Notes under the pieces: generated by a model
Told to the model about the DNA's origin: nothing
Databases searched by the model: none
Seen by the model: only the letters and a program-made list of their open reading frames with translations
In this document: positions 16,001-24,761 of the stretch, in pieces
How the letters are laid out: each line of letters begins with the position of its first letter
Numbering within the stretch: the stretch's first letter is position 1
Origin: Aestuariirhabdus sp049985285
GTDB lineage: Bacteria; Pseudomonadota; Gammaproteobacteria; Pseudomonadales; Aestuariirhabdaceae
Length of the DNA stretch: 64,000 nt
Reading direction: 5' to 3'
Assembly: GCF_049985285.1 (NCBI RefSeq)
Contig: NZ_JBNIEU010000002.1
Span: 868,001-932,000 of the forward strand
Made by a program: the position numbers and the translations under genes

Positions 16001-17254
16001 ATGAAGCAGGTGTTGATTGTTGAAGATAGCCCGACCGTACTAAAGGTGATGGATTACCTTATGCGACAGCAGGTCGACTTTGAGCCGGTTTACGCGGCAA
16101 CCCTGGCCGAAGTGGACATTATGATGGAGGAGGGGGCATCGCAATTTTTTGCCGCCATAGTAGACCTCAACCTTCCGGATGCGCCGAATGGCGAGGCGGT
16201 AGAGCGTATTCGCCAGCATCAGATACCCACCATTGTATTGACCGGAAGTTTTAACGAAGCCCAGCGGGAGCAGATGCTTGCCAGTGGTGTCGTTGACTAC
16301 GTTGAAAAGGAGGGGCGGCTTTCCTATGAATACGCCGTTAGCCTGTTATCGAAGTTAGCTCGCAATCAACGCCTAACGTTGATGGTGGTCGATGATTCCA
16401 GTTCTGCCCGGTTGTTTGTTAAAGAGATTTTGCTAACGCATCTGTATGAAGTGATATTGGCGGAGTCGGGTGAGCAGGCGCTGGAGCTGCTAGGGCAAAA
16501 CCCTGACCTGACCCTGATGATCGTCGATTATAATATGCCGGGCATGAATGGCTGCCAGCTGGTTAAAGAGATCCGCCAGCAAAAAAGCTACGATGATCTC
16601 CTTATCATTGGACTTTCGGCCGGCGAACGCTCGCTATCGGCACGCTTTATCAAGGCCGGAGCCAACGACTTCCTCAAAAAACCCTTTTACCACGAAGAGT
16701 TGCACTGTCGGGTCATGCACAATATCGAGCAGCGCGAACTGCTAGTGGCGGTGCGGAATATGGCAAACAGGGACTACCTTACGGGTCTCGATAACCGCCG
16801 TTATTTTTTCGAACAGGCACAGCCTATTTATGACACAGCGTGCAAGAAGGGTGGGGTGTTCGCCATCGCGATGATCGATATTGATCACTTCAAACAGGTT
16901 AACGATACCTACGGTCATGCCATCGGTGACGATGTGCTCAAATCAGTAGCAGGGGAGCTTAAACGGAGTTTTACTCGCTTTGTCGCCGCCCGTATGGGAG
17001 GAGAGGAGTTCTGCGTGCTGTTATCAGGTCTCGGGGAGGAGCAAGCGTACCGCCTGCTCGAACGTTTTAGGGAGCTGGTGTCACAGCTGCAGGTACCCAC
17101 CGAGCAGGGCGAGTTGTCGGTGACGATCAGTGTCGGCTTGAGTGTCTCCCCCGGGAATTCGCTGGATGCCGTGATTCAGCAGGCCGACCAAAACCTCTAT
17201 CGTGCCAAGGAGGCGGGGCGCAATCTGGTTGTTAGTGACGAGGCGGGGAGCTGA
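16001..17254 (+). CDS. Response regulator with two receiver domains and a GGDEF diguanylate cyclase
   Basis: This 417-residue cytoplasmic protein has REC1 (about 1-118, phospho-acceptor in VDLNLPDAPNG), REC2 (about 124-245, VVDDSSSARLF and VDYNMPGMNG, LKKPF), and a GGDEF domain (about 255-410) with an intact active site GGEEF and AGRNLV. It should make cyclic di-GMP when phosphorylated. The RxxD inhibitory I-site is absent: the residues nine and six before GGEEF are both Phe. No sensor kinase lies nearby, so the input is unknown. Its 3' end overlaps the opposite-strand transporter by 23 bp. Confidence 0.9.
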   Translation: MKQVLIVEDSPTVLKVMDYLMRQQVDFEPVYAATLAEVDIMMEEGASQFFAAIVDLNLPDAPNGEAVERIRQHQIPTIVLTGSFNEAQREQMLASGVVDYVEKEGRLSYEYAVSLLSKLARNQRLTLMVVDDSSSARLFVKEILLTHLYEVILAESGEQALELLGQNPDLTLMIVDYNMPGMNGCQLVKEIRQQKSYDDLLIIGLSAGERSLSARFIKAGANDFLKKPFYHEELHCRVMHNIEQRELLVAVRNMANRDYLTGLDNRRYFFEQAQPIYDTACKKGGVFAIAMIDIDHFKQVNDTYGHAIGDDVLKSVAGELKRSFTRFVAARMGGEEFCVLLSGLGEEQAYRLLERFRELVSQLQVPTEQGELSVTISVGLSVSPGNSLDAVIQQADQNLYRAKEAGRNLVVSDEAGS

Positions 17255-18107
17255 GTTGGCGGCTGGCTCGCAGGGACTCGTAGGTAGCTGCGCCTAACAC
17301 CATAGCGCCACCCATCAGGGTGCGTAGTTCCGGGATTTCACCGAGTAACAATGTTGCCAATAGCACCGCGTAGAGCGGAACGGTACACATGATCAGGCTC
17401 GCAGTGGCAACGGGTAACAAGCGGAGACTGACCGAAAACAGGGTGTGCGGGGTTGCAGTAAATACTATGCCCAGTAGCACCAATAGAGCCCACTCCTGCA
17501 TCCCCTGCGAGAAGTACGCCCCCCCTTCAAAGGGTAGCAATACCACCCCGACCACCAGGCACTGGTACATCATCGCAAGGGAGCTTTCGTAGTGGCTACA
17601 GTAGCGTTTATACGCGATATTGCGCAGGCTAAACAGCAACGCAGAGAATAGTCCCCAGCCTACGCCACTGGCTGTACTGCCTCCGCTCAGGCCGGGCAGC
17701 ATGATCGCGATCCCGGCGATGACCCAGAATGCACAGATCAGGTCCCTTAGGGGAGGTTGGCGGCGATGAAACAGTGCCTCCAGCAATACCGTTATAACTG
17801 GGTGGGAAAAGAAAGCGATAATACCGATGGCAATTGTCGATACCTGCATCGCGTGGAAATAGGTCACCCAGTGAACCGAGAGTACCAGGCCCAATCCCAG
17901 AATGATGGCATAGTCGGTGGCTCGGGCCAGTCGCAAGGAGGAGCCTCGGGCAACAACAAAGAGGGCCAGGGCGAGGGCGGCGATCAGGCTGCGCCACAGG
18001 GTGATATCCAGTGCAGGCAGGTCCAATAGCTTGGAGAACAGCGCAGTTCCCCCAAGCAGCAGGCACCCTGTATGCAATGCGAAAAGGCCGGATCGTTGAG
18101 AGTGCAT
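17232..18107 (-). CDS. DMT-superfamily (EamA) transporter
   Basis: A 291-residue inner-membrane protein with about ten hydrophobic helices in two EamA repeats, including FHAMQVSTIAIGIIAFFSHP and the second-repeat TPHTLFSVSLRLLPVATASL. Such proteins export amino acids or other metabolites. The substrate is not predictable. The frame stays open for about 80 codons upstream, but that part is polar and shadow-like. The ATG at 18107 with AGGG upstream gives the usual family length. It is divergent from the binding-protein gene and overlaps the GGDEF gene at its 3' end. Confidence 0.85.
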   Translation of the reverse strand: MHSQRSGLFALHTGCLLLGGTALFSKLLDLPALDITLWRSLIAALALALFVVARGSSLRLARATDYAIILGLGLVLSVHWVTYFHAMQVSTIAIGIIAFFSHPVITVLLEALFHRRQPPLRDLICAFWVIAGIAIMLPGLSGGSTASGVGWGLFSALLFSLRNIAYKRYCSHYESSLAMMYQCLVVGVVLLPFEGGAYFSQGMQEWALLVLLGIVFTATPHTLFSVSLRLLPVATASLIMCTVPLYAVLLATLLLGEIPELRTLMGGAMVLGAATYESLRASRQLSSPPRH

Positions 18108-18229
18108 AATAGCCCTGGTGCAAAAGCGAGCGGTGCACGTTAGCAGCTCCTGCTGGGCCCTGGCAAGGATCTCGCGCCGCCTTGATCTGGCTGCTATGAT
18201 TCCTCCTATCTGACTCGGATGACTAATGC

Positions 18230-19054
18230 ATGGACTGGCTTGACCCAGTGAAACGGTATAAGGGAGGTAATACTCTGGTATTCCTGATACGGCAGAGGCT
18301 TTTTGGCGCACTGTTGGCGTTTGCGATGATGCCCGCGGTGCAGGCCGATACAATGCGTCTCGCAGCGGATATCTGGTACCCCTATAACGGGGAACCGAGC
18401 AGTGACTATCCGGGGTATATGGTGGAACTGGCTACTGAAATACTGCAGGATGCCGATCACGAGCTCGACTATCTGTTGATGCCCTGGTCGCGCAGTCTGC
18501 TGGAGGCGCGCAAGGGGAATATCGATTGCGTGGTGGGGGCTTTTCGCGGCGATGCCCCCGATTTTCTCTACCCCAAGGTGAGTATGGGGCGGGATGATGT
18601 GGCTTTCTTTGCGCTAGCCGAAAACAGGGGGTGGCAGTTTTCTTCGGTAGCGAGCCTTAACGGGGTGCGCGTGGCGGTGATCAGCGGCTACAGTTATGGC
18701 GATGAACTCAATGCCTACATCAAGCGCAATCGTCGCTCTCCCAATCTACAGATAACCACAGGTAATGCGCCACTGGAGCGCAATATCAGCCTCTTGCAGG
18801 CCAAGCGTGTCGAGCTGCTCGTCGCATCCCCCAACGTAATGAATGCAACGCTGAAACGATCAGGGCAGGAGGGAAAGGTAGTCGAGGTGGGGCGTATGCA
18901 TACCCCCGATGACCTCTATATTGCCTGTTCCCCGAACCTGAAAAGCTCGGAGTATTATGTTCGTCTTCTTGGCGAAGGTGTCGAACGCTTGCGCGCAGAT
19001 GGGCGCCTGCATAAGATTTTGGAGCGCTATGGTCTGGTTGACTGGCAACAATAG
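18230..19054 (+). CDS. Periplasmic solute-binding protein (SBP_bac_3 type), orphan
   Basis: This protein of up to 274 residues has a signal peptide (hydrophobic LFGALLAFAMMPAVQA, cleavage after AQA-like VQA) and the type 3 substrate-binding fold: ADIWYPYNGEPSSDYPGYMVELA and the C-terminal LHKILERYGL. No ABC permease or ATPase lies nearby, so it may act with distant components or as a sensor. The ATG at 18230 has no good ribosome site. GGGAGG at 18262-18267 lies 7 nt before an in-frame CTG at 18275, which would give a tidier signal peptide. The start is therefore uncertain. Confidence 0.82.
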   Translation: MDWLDPVKRYKGGNTLVFLIRQRLFGALLAFAMMPAVQADTMRLAADIWYPYNGEPSSDYPGYMVELATEILQDADHELDYLLMPWSRSLLEARKGNIDCVVGAFRGDAPDFLYPKVSMGRDDVAFFALAENRGWQFSSVASLNGVRVAVISGYSYGDELNAYIKRNRRSPNLQITTGNAPLERNISLLQAKRVELLVASPNVMNATLKRSGQEGKVVEVGRMHTPDDLYIACSPNLKSSEYYVRLLGEGVERLRADGRLHKILERYGLVDWQQ

Positions 19055-19056
19055 AT

Positions 19057-19101
19057 AACTCCCTATTCACCCTTCTGCTGGGGCGCTGAATAGAGAGTAT
19101 T
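19057..19101. terminator. Hairpin between convergent genes
   Basis: Arms AACTCCCTATTCA and TGAATAGAGAGTATT pair with one or two mismatches around an 17-nt GC-rich loop, between the convergent binding-protein and ilvM ends. It may terminate in both directions. T-runs are poor. Confidence 0.45.
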
Positions 19102-19105
19102 GTGG

Positions 19106-19351
19106 CTAGCTCGCGTCCCGGCAGCGGCGATGTTCCAGTTCACGAATATCGAACTGTTTGGTCAGCTGCAGGATCAGTTGCTCGATATTACGCTCACCGG
19201 ACACCGCCATCTCAATCGCATAGTTGTGCTGACTATCGAGTGCGGCCTTAAAATCATTGATGTTAAATCCCCGTACTCTGCTGGTATTGAGGATACGCTC
19301 AAGGCTGCCGGGGGTGTTGCGTGCCACCAGGCGAAGATTAAAACGATTCAT
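19106..19351 (-). CDS. ilvM: Acetolactate synthase II small subunit (ACT domain)
   Basis: This 81-residue protein has a single ACT domain: FNLRLVARNTPGSLERILN, RGFNINDFKAA, and a second half with NYAIEMAVSGERNIEQLILQLTKQFD. Its length fits IlvM rather than the longer IlvH/IlvN subunits. It pairs with IlvG to form the synthase that makes acetolactate and acetohydroxybutyrate for valine, leucine and isoleucine. The ATG lies 14 bp inside the end of ilvG, indicating translational coupling. No ilvE, ilvD or ilvA follows, unlike the enteric ilvGMEDA operon. Confidence 0.9.
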   Translation of the reverse strand: MNRFNLRLVARNTPGSLERILNTSRVRGFNINDFKAALDSQHNYAIEMAVSGERNIEQLILQLTKQFDIRELEHRRCRDAS

Positions 19352-20993
19352 AATTTTGCTCCATCATTTGCGTATTTGACACCCCTGGCGGTACCAGTGG
19401 CCAAACGTTTTCCTGTGGGTTGATGCTGACATGCAATAGGTAACTGCTGGGGCTGTTGAGCAGTTCGTCGAGCGCTTCGCTGACCTGATCGGCACGCTCG
19501 ATATGGCGGGCCTCTATACCAAAGGCCCGGGCGATCGCTACAAAATCAGGGTTATCGCTGAGGTCGGTTTCGCTATAGCGTTCGGTAAAAAATAGCTCCT
19601 GCCATTGCCGCACCATGCCCAGTCGCTGGTTGTCGAGTATCAGCACCTTGACCGGTAGCTGGTACCGTTTCAGCGTGGCCAGTTCCTGAATGTTCATCAT
19701 AAATGAGCCATCACCGCAGACATTGATCACACTGCACTCGGGGTTTGCCAGTTGCGCGCCAATGGCGGCGGGCAGCCCGTAGCCCATCGTTCCCAGGCCG
19801 CTGCTGCTGAGGTGACGGCTGGGGTGGCTGGCTGGATAGTGCTGGGCAATCCACATCTGGTGCTGGCCCACATCGCAACTGATTATCTGACTTTGATTGC
19901 TGCGGTCGGCCAGCTCCCTGATCAGTTTCGGTGCCCATATACCCGGTCCCGGATGATCATAGCGCCAGCGGTGCTTTTGCTTCAGGTCGCTGCACTGCTG
20001 ACGCCACGGATCGATATCAGGCGTGCACAGCAAAGCGTGCAGGGAGTGTTTGAGATCTCCCCGTAGGGATAGATCGGGCTGGCGTAACTTGCCCATTTCT
20101 GCGAGGTCGATATCGAGATGAATAACCCTCGCGTTCGGGGCGAACTCGTCCAGTTTTCCGGTAACACGGTCGTCGAAACGGGCACCAACGGCGATCAGAA
20201 GGTCGCAGTCGTGAACCGCCAGATTGGCTGCACGGGTCCCGTGCATGCCGAGCATGCCGAGGTGGCAGCCGTCGTCGACATTGTGATTGCCTATTCCTTT
20301 GAGCGTTGTCACGCTGGGAATGTTACTTGTGAGCGCGAAATGACGCAGCTCATCCACCCCATTGGCTAGCACAACACCGCCCCCGCTGTAGAGAATGGGC
20401 TGCCGGCTTTGCAGAATCATTTCGCGAGCGCGTTGCAGGATCTCTTCATCGCATAGGGTCGGTATGGTCTCGGTCGGGGTAACCGGATCGGGCTCAAACT
20501 CGGCAAGCTGGATATCTTTAGGAATATCGATCAGGACCGGGCCGGGTCGCCCCGTAGTAGCGATCTCGATCCCCTGTTGCACAATGTGCGGTAGATCCTC
20601 AACCCTCTGTACCAGGAAGCTGTGTTTGACCACAGGCAGTGACATTCCAAGAATATCTACCTCCTGAAAAGCATCGGTTCCCATCACCGGTGAGGCGACC
20701 TGTCCGGTGATCGCCAGTAGCGGAATGGAGTCCAGGTGGGCGTTAGCAATTCCCGTGAGAAGATTGGTGGCACCGGGCCCCGATGTCGCGAGGCATACAC
20801 CCAGGCGGCCACTGGAGCGGGCATAGCCATCAGCGGCGAGGGCGGCTCCCTGTTCGTGCCGACAAAGGACATGACGGATGCTGCTATCGTAGATCGCGTC
20901 ATAGACCGGCATGATGGCGCCTCCCGGATAGCCAAAAATGGTGTCGGTACCAGCGTCTTGCAGCGCCTTGATTAAGTATTCTGCTCCCTTCAT
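19338..20993 (-). CDS. ilvG: Acetolactate synthase II large (catalytic) subunit
   Basis: This 551-residue thiamine-diphosphate enzyme catalyses condensation of two pyruvates, or pyruvate with 2-oxobutyrate. It has three domains: an N-terminal PYR domain (YPGGAIMPVYDAIYDS, catalytic Glu in CRHEQGAALAADGYAR), a central FAD-type domain, and a C-terminal PP domain with the ThDP motif GDGSFMMNIQELATLK. Length and the linkage to an 81-residue IlvM identify it as IlvG. The gene is intact, unlike the frameshifted ilvG of E. coli K-12. It lies behind a leader peptide and attenuator. Confidence 0.93.
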   Translation of the reverse strand: MKGAEYLIKALQDAGTDTIFGYPGGAIMPVYDAIYDSSIRHVLCRHEQGAALAADGYARSSGRLGVCLATSGPGATNLLTGIANAHLDSIPLLAITGQVASPVMGTDAFQEVDILGMSLPVVKHSFLVQRVEDLPHIVQQGIEIATTGRPGPVLIDIPKDIQLAEFEPDPVTPTETIPTLCDEEILQRAREMILQSRQPILYSGGGVVLANGVDELRHFALTSNIPSVTTLKGIGNHNVDDGCHLGMLGMHGTRAANLAVHDCDLLIAVGARFDDRVTGKLDEFAPNARVIHLDIDLAEMGKLRQPDLSLRGDLKHSLHALLCTPDIDPWRQQCSDLKQKHRWRYDHPGPGIWAPKLIRELADRSNQSQIISCDVGQHQMWIAQHYPASHPSRHLSSSGLGTMGYGLPAAIGAQLANPECSVINVCGDGSFMMNIQELATLKRYQLPVKVLILDNQRLGMVRQWQELFFTERYSETDLSDNPDFVAIARAFGIEARHIERADQVSEALDELLNSPSSYLLHVSINPQENVWPLVPPGVSNTQMMEQNYESF

Positions 20994-21015
20994 GCGATTA
21001 CCTTTGCGTTGGGGT

Positions 21016-21052
21016 AAAAAAAAGCCCTCGTATCTTTCGATGCGAGGGCTTT
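21016..21052 (-). terminator. Transcription attenuator of ilvGM
   Basis: Read on the minus strand, arms AAAGCCCTCGCAT and ATACGAGGGCTTT surround a CGAAAG loop and are followed by a long T-run. The terminator lies 19 nt after the leader-peptide stop and 22 nt before the ilvG start. The 5' arm block CCCTCGCA (21041-21048) is perfectly complementary to TGCGAGGG in the leader codons (21090-21097), giving an alternative antiterminator. Confidence 0.9.
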
Positions 21053-21071
21053 GTGTGCGACTGTCGGTATT

Positions 21072-21158
21072 TTACCAGGCGCGCGATCCCCCTCGCAGGT
21101 GCATAATAATCACCACGAGTTTGATCACAATTTTCTTGGCCGGATTTGAACGTAACAT
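21072..21158 (-). CDS. ilvL: ilvGM leader peptide
   Basis: A 28-residue leader peptide rich in regulatory codons: the core KKIVIKLVVIIMHL contains nine Ile, Val or Leu residues in 14 positions, followed by RGGSRAW. Stalling of the ribosome on these codons when branched-chain aminoacyl-tRNA is scarce should free TGCGAGGG for antiterminator pairing. The peptide sequence differs from E. coli IlvL, but layout and logic are the same. It is too short for default gene calling. The evidence is the codon content plus the attenuator immediately downstream. Confidence 0.88.
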   Translation of the reverse strand: MLRSNPAKKIVIKLVVIIMHLRGGSRAW

Positions 21159-21297
21159 CGCTAAGTTGTTTTCAATTTTGCAGATTGAATGGCCTGCAAT
21201 AACACCACATTCGAACGCCCTGCGCAACCGCCATTGGGCAAATTGCGACCAAAGAACAGTGGTCGAGTCAGTCGGGGGCGGAGACCCTCCCGATTCA

Positions 21298-22479
21298 CTA
21301 TTGACCCAATGCTTGCTCAATGCGATCCAGTGCATCGCTCAGTTGCGCACGGCTGGTGGCATAGGAGAGTCGCATATAACCTTCGGCGCCGAAGGCCGAG
21401 CCGGGCACCAGGGCAACCCCCGCCTCATTAAGCAGTCGCTCGGCCAACTCCAGGTCCGTTTCCCCGCGAGCCTGAAGTACCTCGTGAAAGCTGGGGAAGC
21501 TGTAAAAGGTACCGTCGCTGGGGATCGCGTAGATGCCCTCAATACGGTTGAGGCGGGAGAGCACAAAATCGTGGCGCAGCTTAAATGCTTTTAACATCTC
21601 CTGTACGCATTGCTGGGGACCCGCCAATGCAGCGGTCGCTGCTGCCTGTGCAATGGAGCAAGGGTTGGAAGTGCTTTGGGATTGTACCTTCTTCATGGCC
21701 CCGATTAACCGCTCGGGACCCGCCGCATAGCCGATGCGCCAACCGGTCATCGAGTAGGCTTTGGAAACGCCGTTAAGCACGATAGTGCGTTCGTAAAGGG
21801 CGGGGCATACATTAAGAATGTTGCAGAAGGGCTCCTTCGCCCACAGGATGTGCTCGTACATATCGTCGGTCGCCACCAGGATCTGCGGGTGCTTGATCAG
21901 CACGTGGGCGAGCTGGGTTAACTCCTCACGGGTATAGGCGACGCCGGTCGGGTTGGAGGGACTATTGAGTACCAGCAAACGGGTGCGGGGAGTGATCGCA
22001 GACTCCAGTTGCTCGGCGCTCATTTTGAATCCCTGTTGCTGGCCAGCGTCGACAATAACGGGGGTGGCTTCGGCAATACGCACCATATCCGGATAGGAGA
22101 CCCAGTAGGGGGCAGGGATGATCACTTCGTCCCCCGGGTTTAGCAGTGCCAGTGATAGATTGAAAAAGCTCTGCTTACCGCCGCAAGATACAAGAACCTG
22201 TTTCGGTTGATACCCCAGCTGGTTGTCTCGGCTGAATTTGTCGATGATCGCGCGTTTCAATTCAGGGGTACCATCGACGGCGGTGTACTTGGTCTTGCCG
22301 TCCCGAATTGCCTGGATAGCCGCCTCCTTTATGTGTTCTGGCGTGTCGAAGTCCGGCTCCCCGGCACCGAGCCCGATAATCTGCTTACCCGAGGCGCGCA
22401 ATTCGGCGGCTCGGCTGGTGATGGCTAGGGTAGGGGAGGGTTTAATCTGTTGTACGCGCTGTGATTGGAGAAGATCCAC
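21298..22479 (-). CDS. Pyridoxal-phosphate aminotransferase, aspartate aminotransferase (class Ib) type
   Basis: This 393-residue enzyme of aminotransferase class I is most like the bacterial aspartate/prephenate aminotransferases. Visible features are GLGAGEPDFDTPEHIKEAA, LVLNSPSNPTGVAY, the PLP lysine in NGVSKAYSMTGWRIGY, and the C-terminal substrate-binding Arg in MRLSYATS. It interconverts aspartate and 2-oxoglutarate with oxaloacetate and glutamate. The GTG at 22479 is preferred because the family starts with DLLQSQRVQQIKPSPTLA. A longer in-frame ATG at 22521 adds 14 atypical residues. It is divergent from uvrB and precedes the ilv leader on the same strand, but a 139-nt gap argues for separate promoters. 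Confidence 0.88.
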   Translation of the reverse strand: MDLLQSQRVQQIKPSPTLAITSRAAELRASGKQIIGLGAGEPDFDTPEHIKEAAIQAIRDGKTKYTAVDGTPELKRAIIDKFSRDNQLGYQPKQVLVSCGGKQSFFNLSLALLNPGDEVIIPAPYWVSYPDMVRIAEATPVIVDAGQQQGFKMSAEQLESAITPRTRLLVLNSPSNPTGVAYTREELTQLAHVLIKHPQILVATDDMYEHILWAKEPFCNILNVCPALYERTIVLNGVSKAYSMTGWRIGYAAGPERLIGAMKKVQSQSTSNPCSIAQAAATAALAGPQQCVQEMLKAFKLRHDFVLSRLNRIEGIYAIPSDGTFYSFPSFHEVLQARGETDLELAERLLNEAGVALVPGSAFGAEGYMRLSYATSRAQLSDALDRIEQALGQ

Positions 22480-22628
22480 GCCTGGCTGCCTCTTTGATAA
22501 ACGGGGGGACTGGGTTAGCATTGCCGGTTCACTGTACCGCTTTTTATGTTGAGCCTATTCGCCGCTCCGCACCACGGGTTCGCAAACCGGTATAGTCTAC
22601 TATAGAGCGTTTTAACGCAGGAACCCGA

Positions 22629-24638
22629 ATGGACCGAGAATTCAAGGTCTCATCCCGCTTTGACCCCGCCGGGGATCAGCCGCAGGCCATTAGTAAGCTG
22701 ATCGCCGGTATTGACGCCGGGCTGGCGACCCAGACCCTGCTCGGTGTCACCGGTTCGGGTAAGACGTTTACTATTGCCAATGTGATCGCGAGCATTCAGC
22801 GCCCTACGGTGGTGATGGCACCTAACAAAACCCTGGCCGCTCAACTCTACGGTGAGTTCAAGGAGTTTTTTCCCAATAACGCGGTTGAGTATTTCGTCTC
22901 CTATTACGACTATTACCAGCCGGAAGCCTATGTGCCGACCTCGGATACCTATATCGAGAAAGACGCCTCGATTAACGATCATATAGAGCAGATGCGCCTC
23001 TCCGCCACCAAGGCGCTGTTGGAGCGGCCGGATGCCATTATTGTGGCGACTGTGTCAGCGATCTACGGTCTGGGTGACCCGGAATCCTACCTCGGAATGA
23101 TGATGCACCTTGATCGTGGCGATCGTATCGACCAGCGTGCGGTGTTGCGTCGACTCGCCGAGCTGCAATACACCCGCAATGATACGGAGTTGCACCGCGG
23201 TACGTATCGCGTTAGGGGTGATGTAATTGACGTGTTTCCAGCCGAATCGGACATGGAGGCGGTACGGGTTGAGTTATTCGATGATGAGGTGGAGAGCCTG
23301 AGCTATTTCGACCCCCTGACGGGCGAAGTGCTGCGCCGGGTGCCGCGGGTAACGGTCTACCCCAAGTCCCACTATGTGACGCCGAGGGAAACGCTACTCG
23401 ATGCAATGGAACATATAAAAGTCGAACTGGATGAACGGCTGCAGCAGCTGCGGGAGGCCAACAAACTGGTCGAACTGCAACGCCTGGAGCAGCGGACTCG
23501 TTTTGACCTTGAGATGATTATGGAGCTGGGGTACTGCTCTGGAATCGAAAACTACTCCCGTTACCTGTCGGGGCGTGAGTCGGGCCAGCCACCCCCTACC
23601 CTGTTTGACTATATTCCTGATGACGCGCTGCTGGTGCTCGATGAGTCCCACGTCACCGTACCCCAGATCGGCGCAATGTATAAGGGGGACCGCTCTCGTA
23701 AGGAAACCCTGGTGGAGTTTGGCTTCCGCTTGCCGTCGGCGTTGGATAATCGGCCTATGCGGTTCGAGGAGTGGGAGCAAAAACGGCCCCAGACTATTTT
23801 TGTGTCGGCGACTCCCGGAGCCTATGAAGAGCTGCATCAGGGGCAGGTAGTCGAGCAGGTGGTGCGTCCCACCGGGCTGGTGGACCCCCAGATTGAGGTG
23901 CGGCCGGCATCAACCCAGGTTGATGATCTGCTATCCCAGATTAACCAGCGGGTGGGCAGTGGTGACCGGGTGTTGGTGACCGTACTGACCAAGCGCATGG
24001 CCGAAGATCTCACCGATTATCTGGCGGACCATGATGTGCGCGTCCGTTACCTGCACTCGGATATCGATACGGTTGAACGAGTGGAGATTATTCGTGACCT
24101 GCGGCTCGGGGCCTTTGATGTACTGGTTGGTATCAACCTGCTACGGGAGGGGCTCGATATGCCGGAGGTGTCATTGGTCGCCATTCTGGATGCAGATAAA
24201 GAGGGTTTCTTACGCTCGGAGCGCTCCCTGATCCAGACCATCGGGCGTGCGGCGCGAAATTTAAACGGCAAGGCCATTCTCTATGGGGATCGCGTTACCG
24301 GATCGATGGAGCGCGCGATCGGGGAAACGGAACGTCGCCGAAATAAACAGATCGAGTTTAATCGAGAGCACGGTATTGTTCCCAAAGGGGTTCATAAGGA
24401 TATCGCCGATATTCTGGAGGGTGCAGTTGCTCCTGGCAGTAAAGGTCGCTCCCGTCGCAAGGTCGCGGAAAAAAGTGCTGATTATGATGCCTCTGCCATG
24501 ACACTGGAGCAGTTGACCACTAAAATTGCGGAGCTTGAGGAGAAAATGTACCAGCACGCCAGGGATCTGGAGTTTGAGCAGGCCGGAGTAGTCCGGGACG
24601 AAATCGCCCGCTTGCGCACCCAGTTACTGAATCGTTAG
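22629..24638 (+). CDS. uvrB: Excinuclease ABC subunit B
   Basis: The 669-residue nucleotide-excision-repair helicase, full length for UvrB. Walker A is GVTGSGKTFTIANV, the DNA-clamping beta-hairpin region follows YFVSYYDYYQPEAYVP, the DEAD-like box is LLVLDESHVT, and motif VI is QTIGRAARN. The C-terminal UVR domain (about 630-665, LEEKMYQHARDLEFEQA) binds UvrC. It works with UvrA and UvrC, which are not in this window. I found no CTGT-N8-ACAG LexA box in its upstream region. Confidence 0.97.
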   Translation: MDREFKVSSRFDPAGDQPQAISKLIAGIDAGLATQTLLGVTGSGKTFTIANVIASIQRPTVVMAPNKTLAAQLYGEFKEFFPNNAVEYFVSYYDYYQPEAYVPTSDTYIEKDASINDHIEQMRLSATKALLERPDAIIVATVSAIYGLGDPESYLGMMMHLDRGDRIDQRAVLRRLAELQYTRNDTELHRGTYRVRGDVIDVFPAESDMEAVRVELFDDEVESLSYFDPLTGEVLRRVPRVTVYPKSHYVTPRETLLDAMEHIKVELDERLQQLREANKLVELQRLEQRTRFDLEMIMELGYCSGIENYSRYLSGRESGQPPPTLFDYIPDDALLVLDESHVTVPQIGAMYKGDRSRKETLVEFGFRLPSALDNRPMRFEEWEQKRPQTIFVSATPGAYEELHQGQVVEQVVRPTGLVDPQIEVRPASTQVDDLLSQINQRVGSGDRVLVTVLTKRMAEDLTDYLADHDVRVRYLHSDIDTVERVEIIRDLRLGAFDVLVGINLLREGLDMPEVSLVAILDADKEGFLRSERSLIQTIGRAARNLNGKAILYGDRVTGSMERAIGETERRRNKQIEFNREHGIVPKGVHKDIADILEGAVAPGSKGRSRRKVAEKSADYDASAMTLEQLTTKIAELEEKMYQHARDLEFEQAGVVRDEIARLRTQLLNR

Positions 24639-24761
24639 GGGCAGTCAGTCGGAGAGGGCTCGCCCCCCCGGGTGAGCCGTTGGCAGTTGTGTTGTCGCTA
24701 GGCCGGTTTGGTAAAGAGTCAGCTGGATTAGGGATGAAATTTGCAGATTAAGGAGAGTGTC

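Noticed and set aside
22480..22628. SOS box before uvrB
   Set aside because: I looked for CTGT-N8-ACAG between the aminotransferase and uvrB and found none; CTGTACCGCTTTTTAT does not complete the motif.
24655..24690. GGCTCGCCC/GGGTGAGCC hairpin after uvrB as terminator
   Set aside because: The stem is plausible, but no T-run follows, and the next gene lies close by on the same strand.
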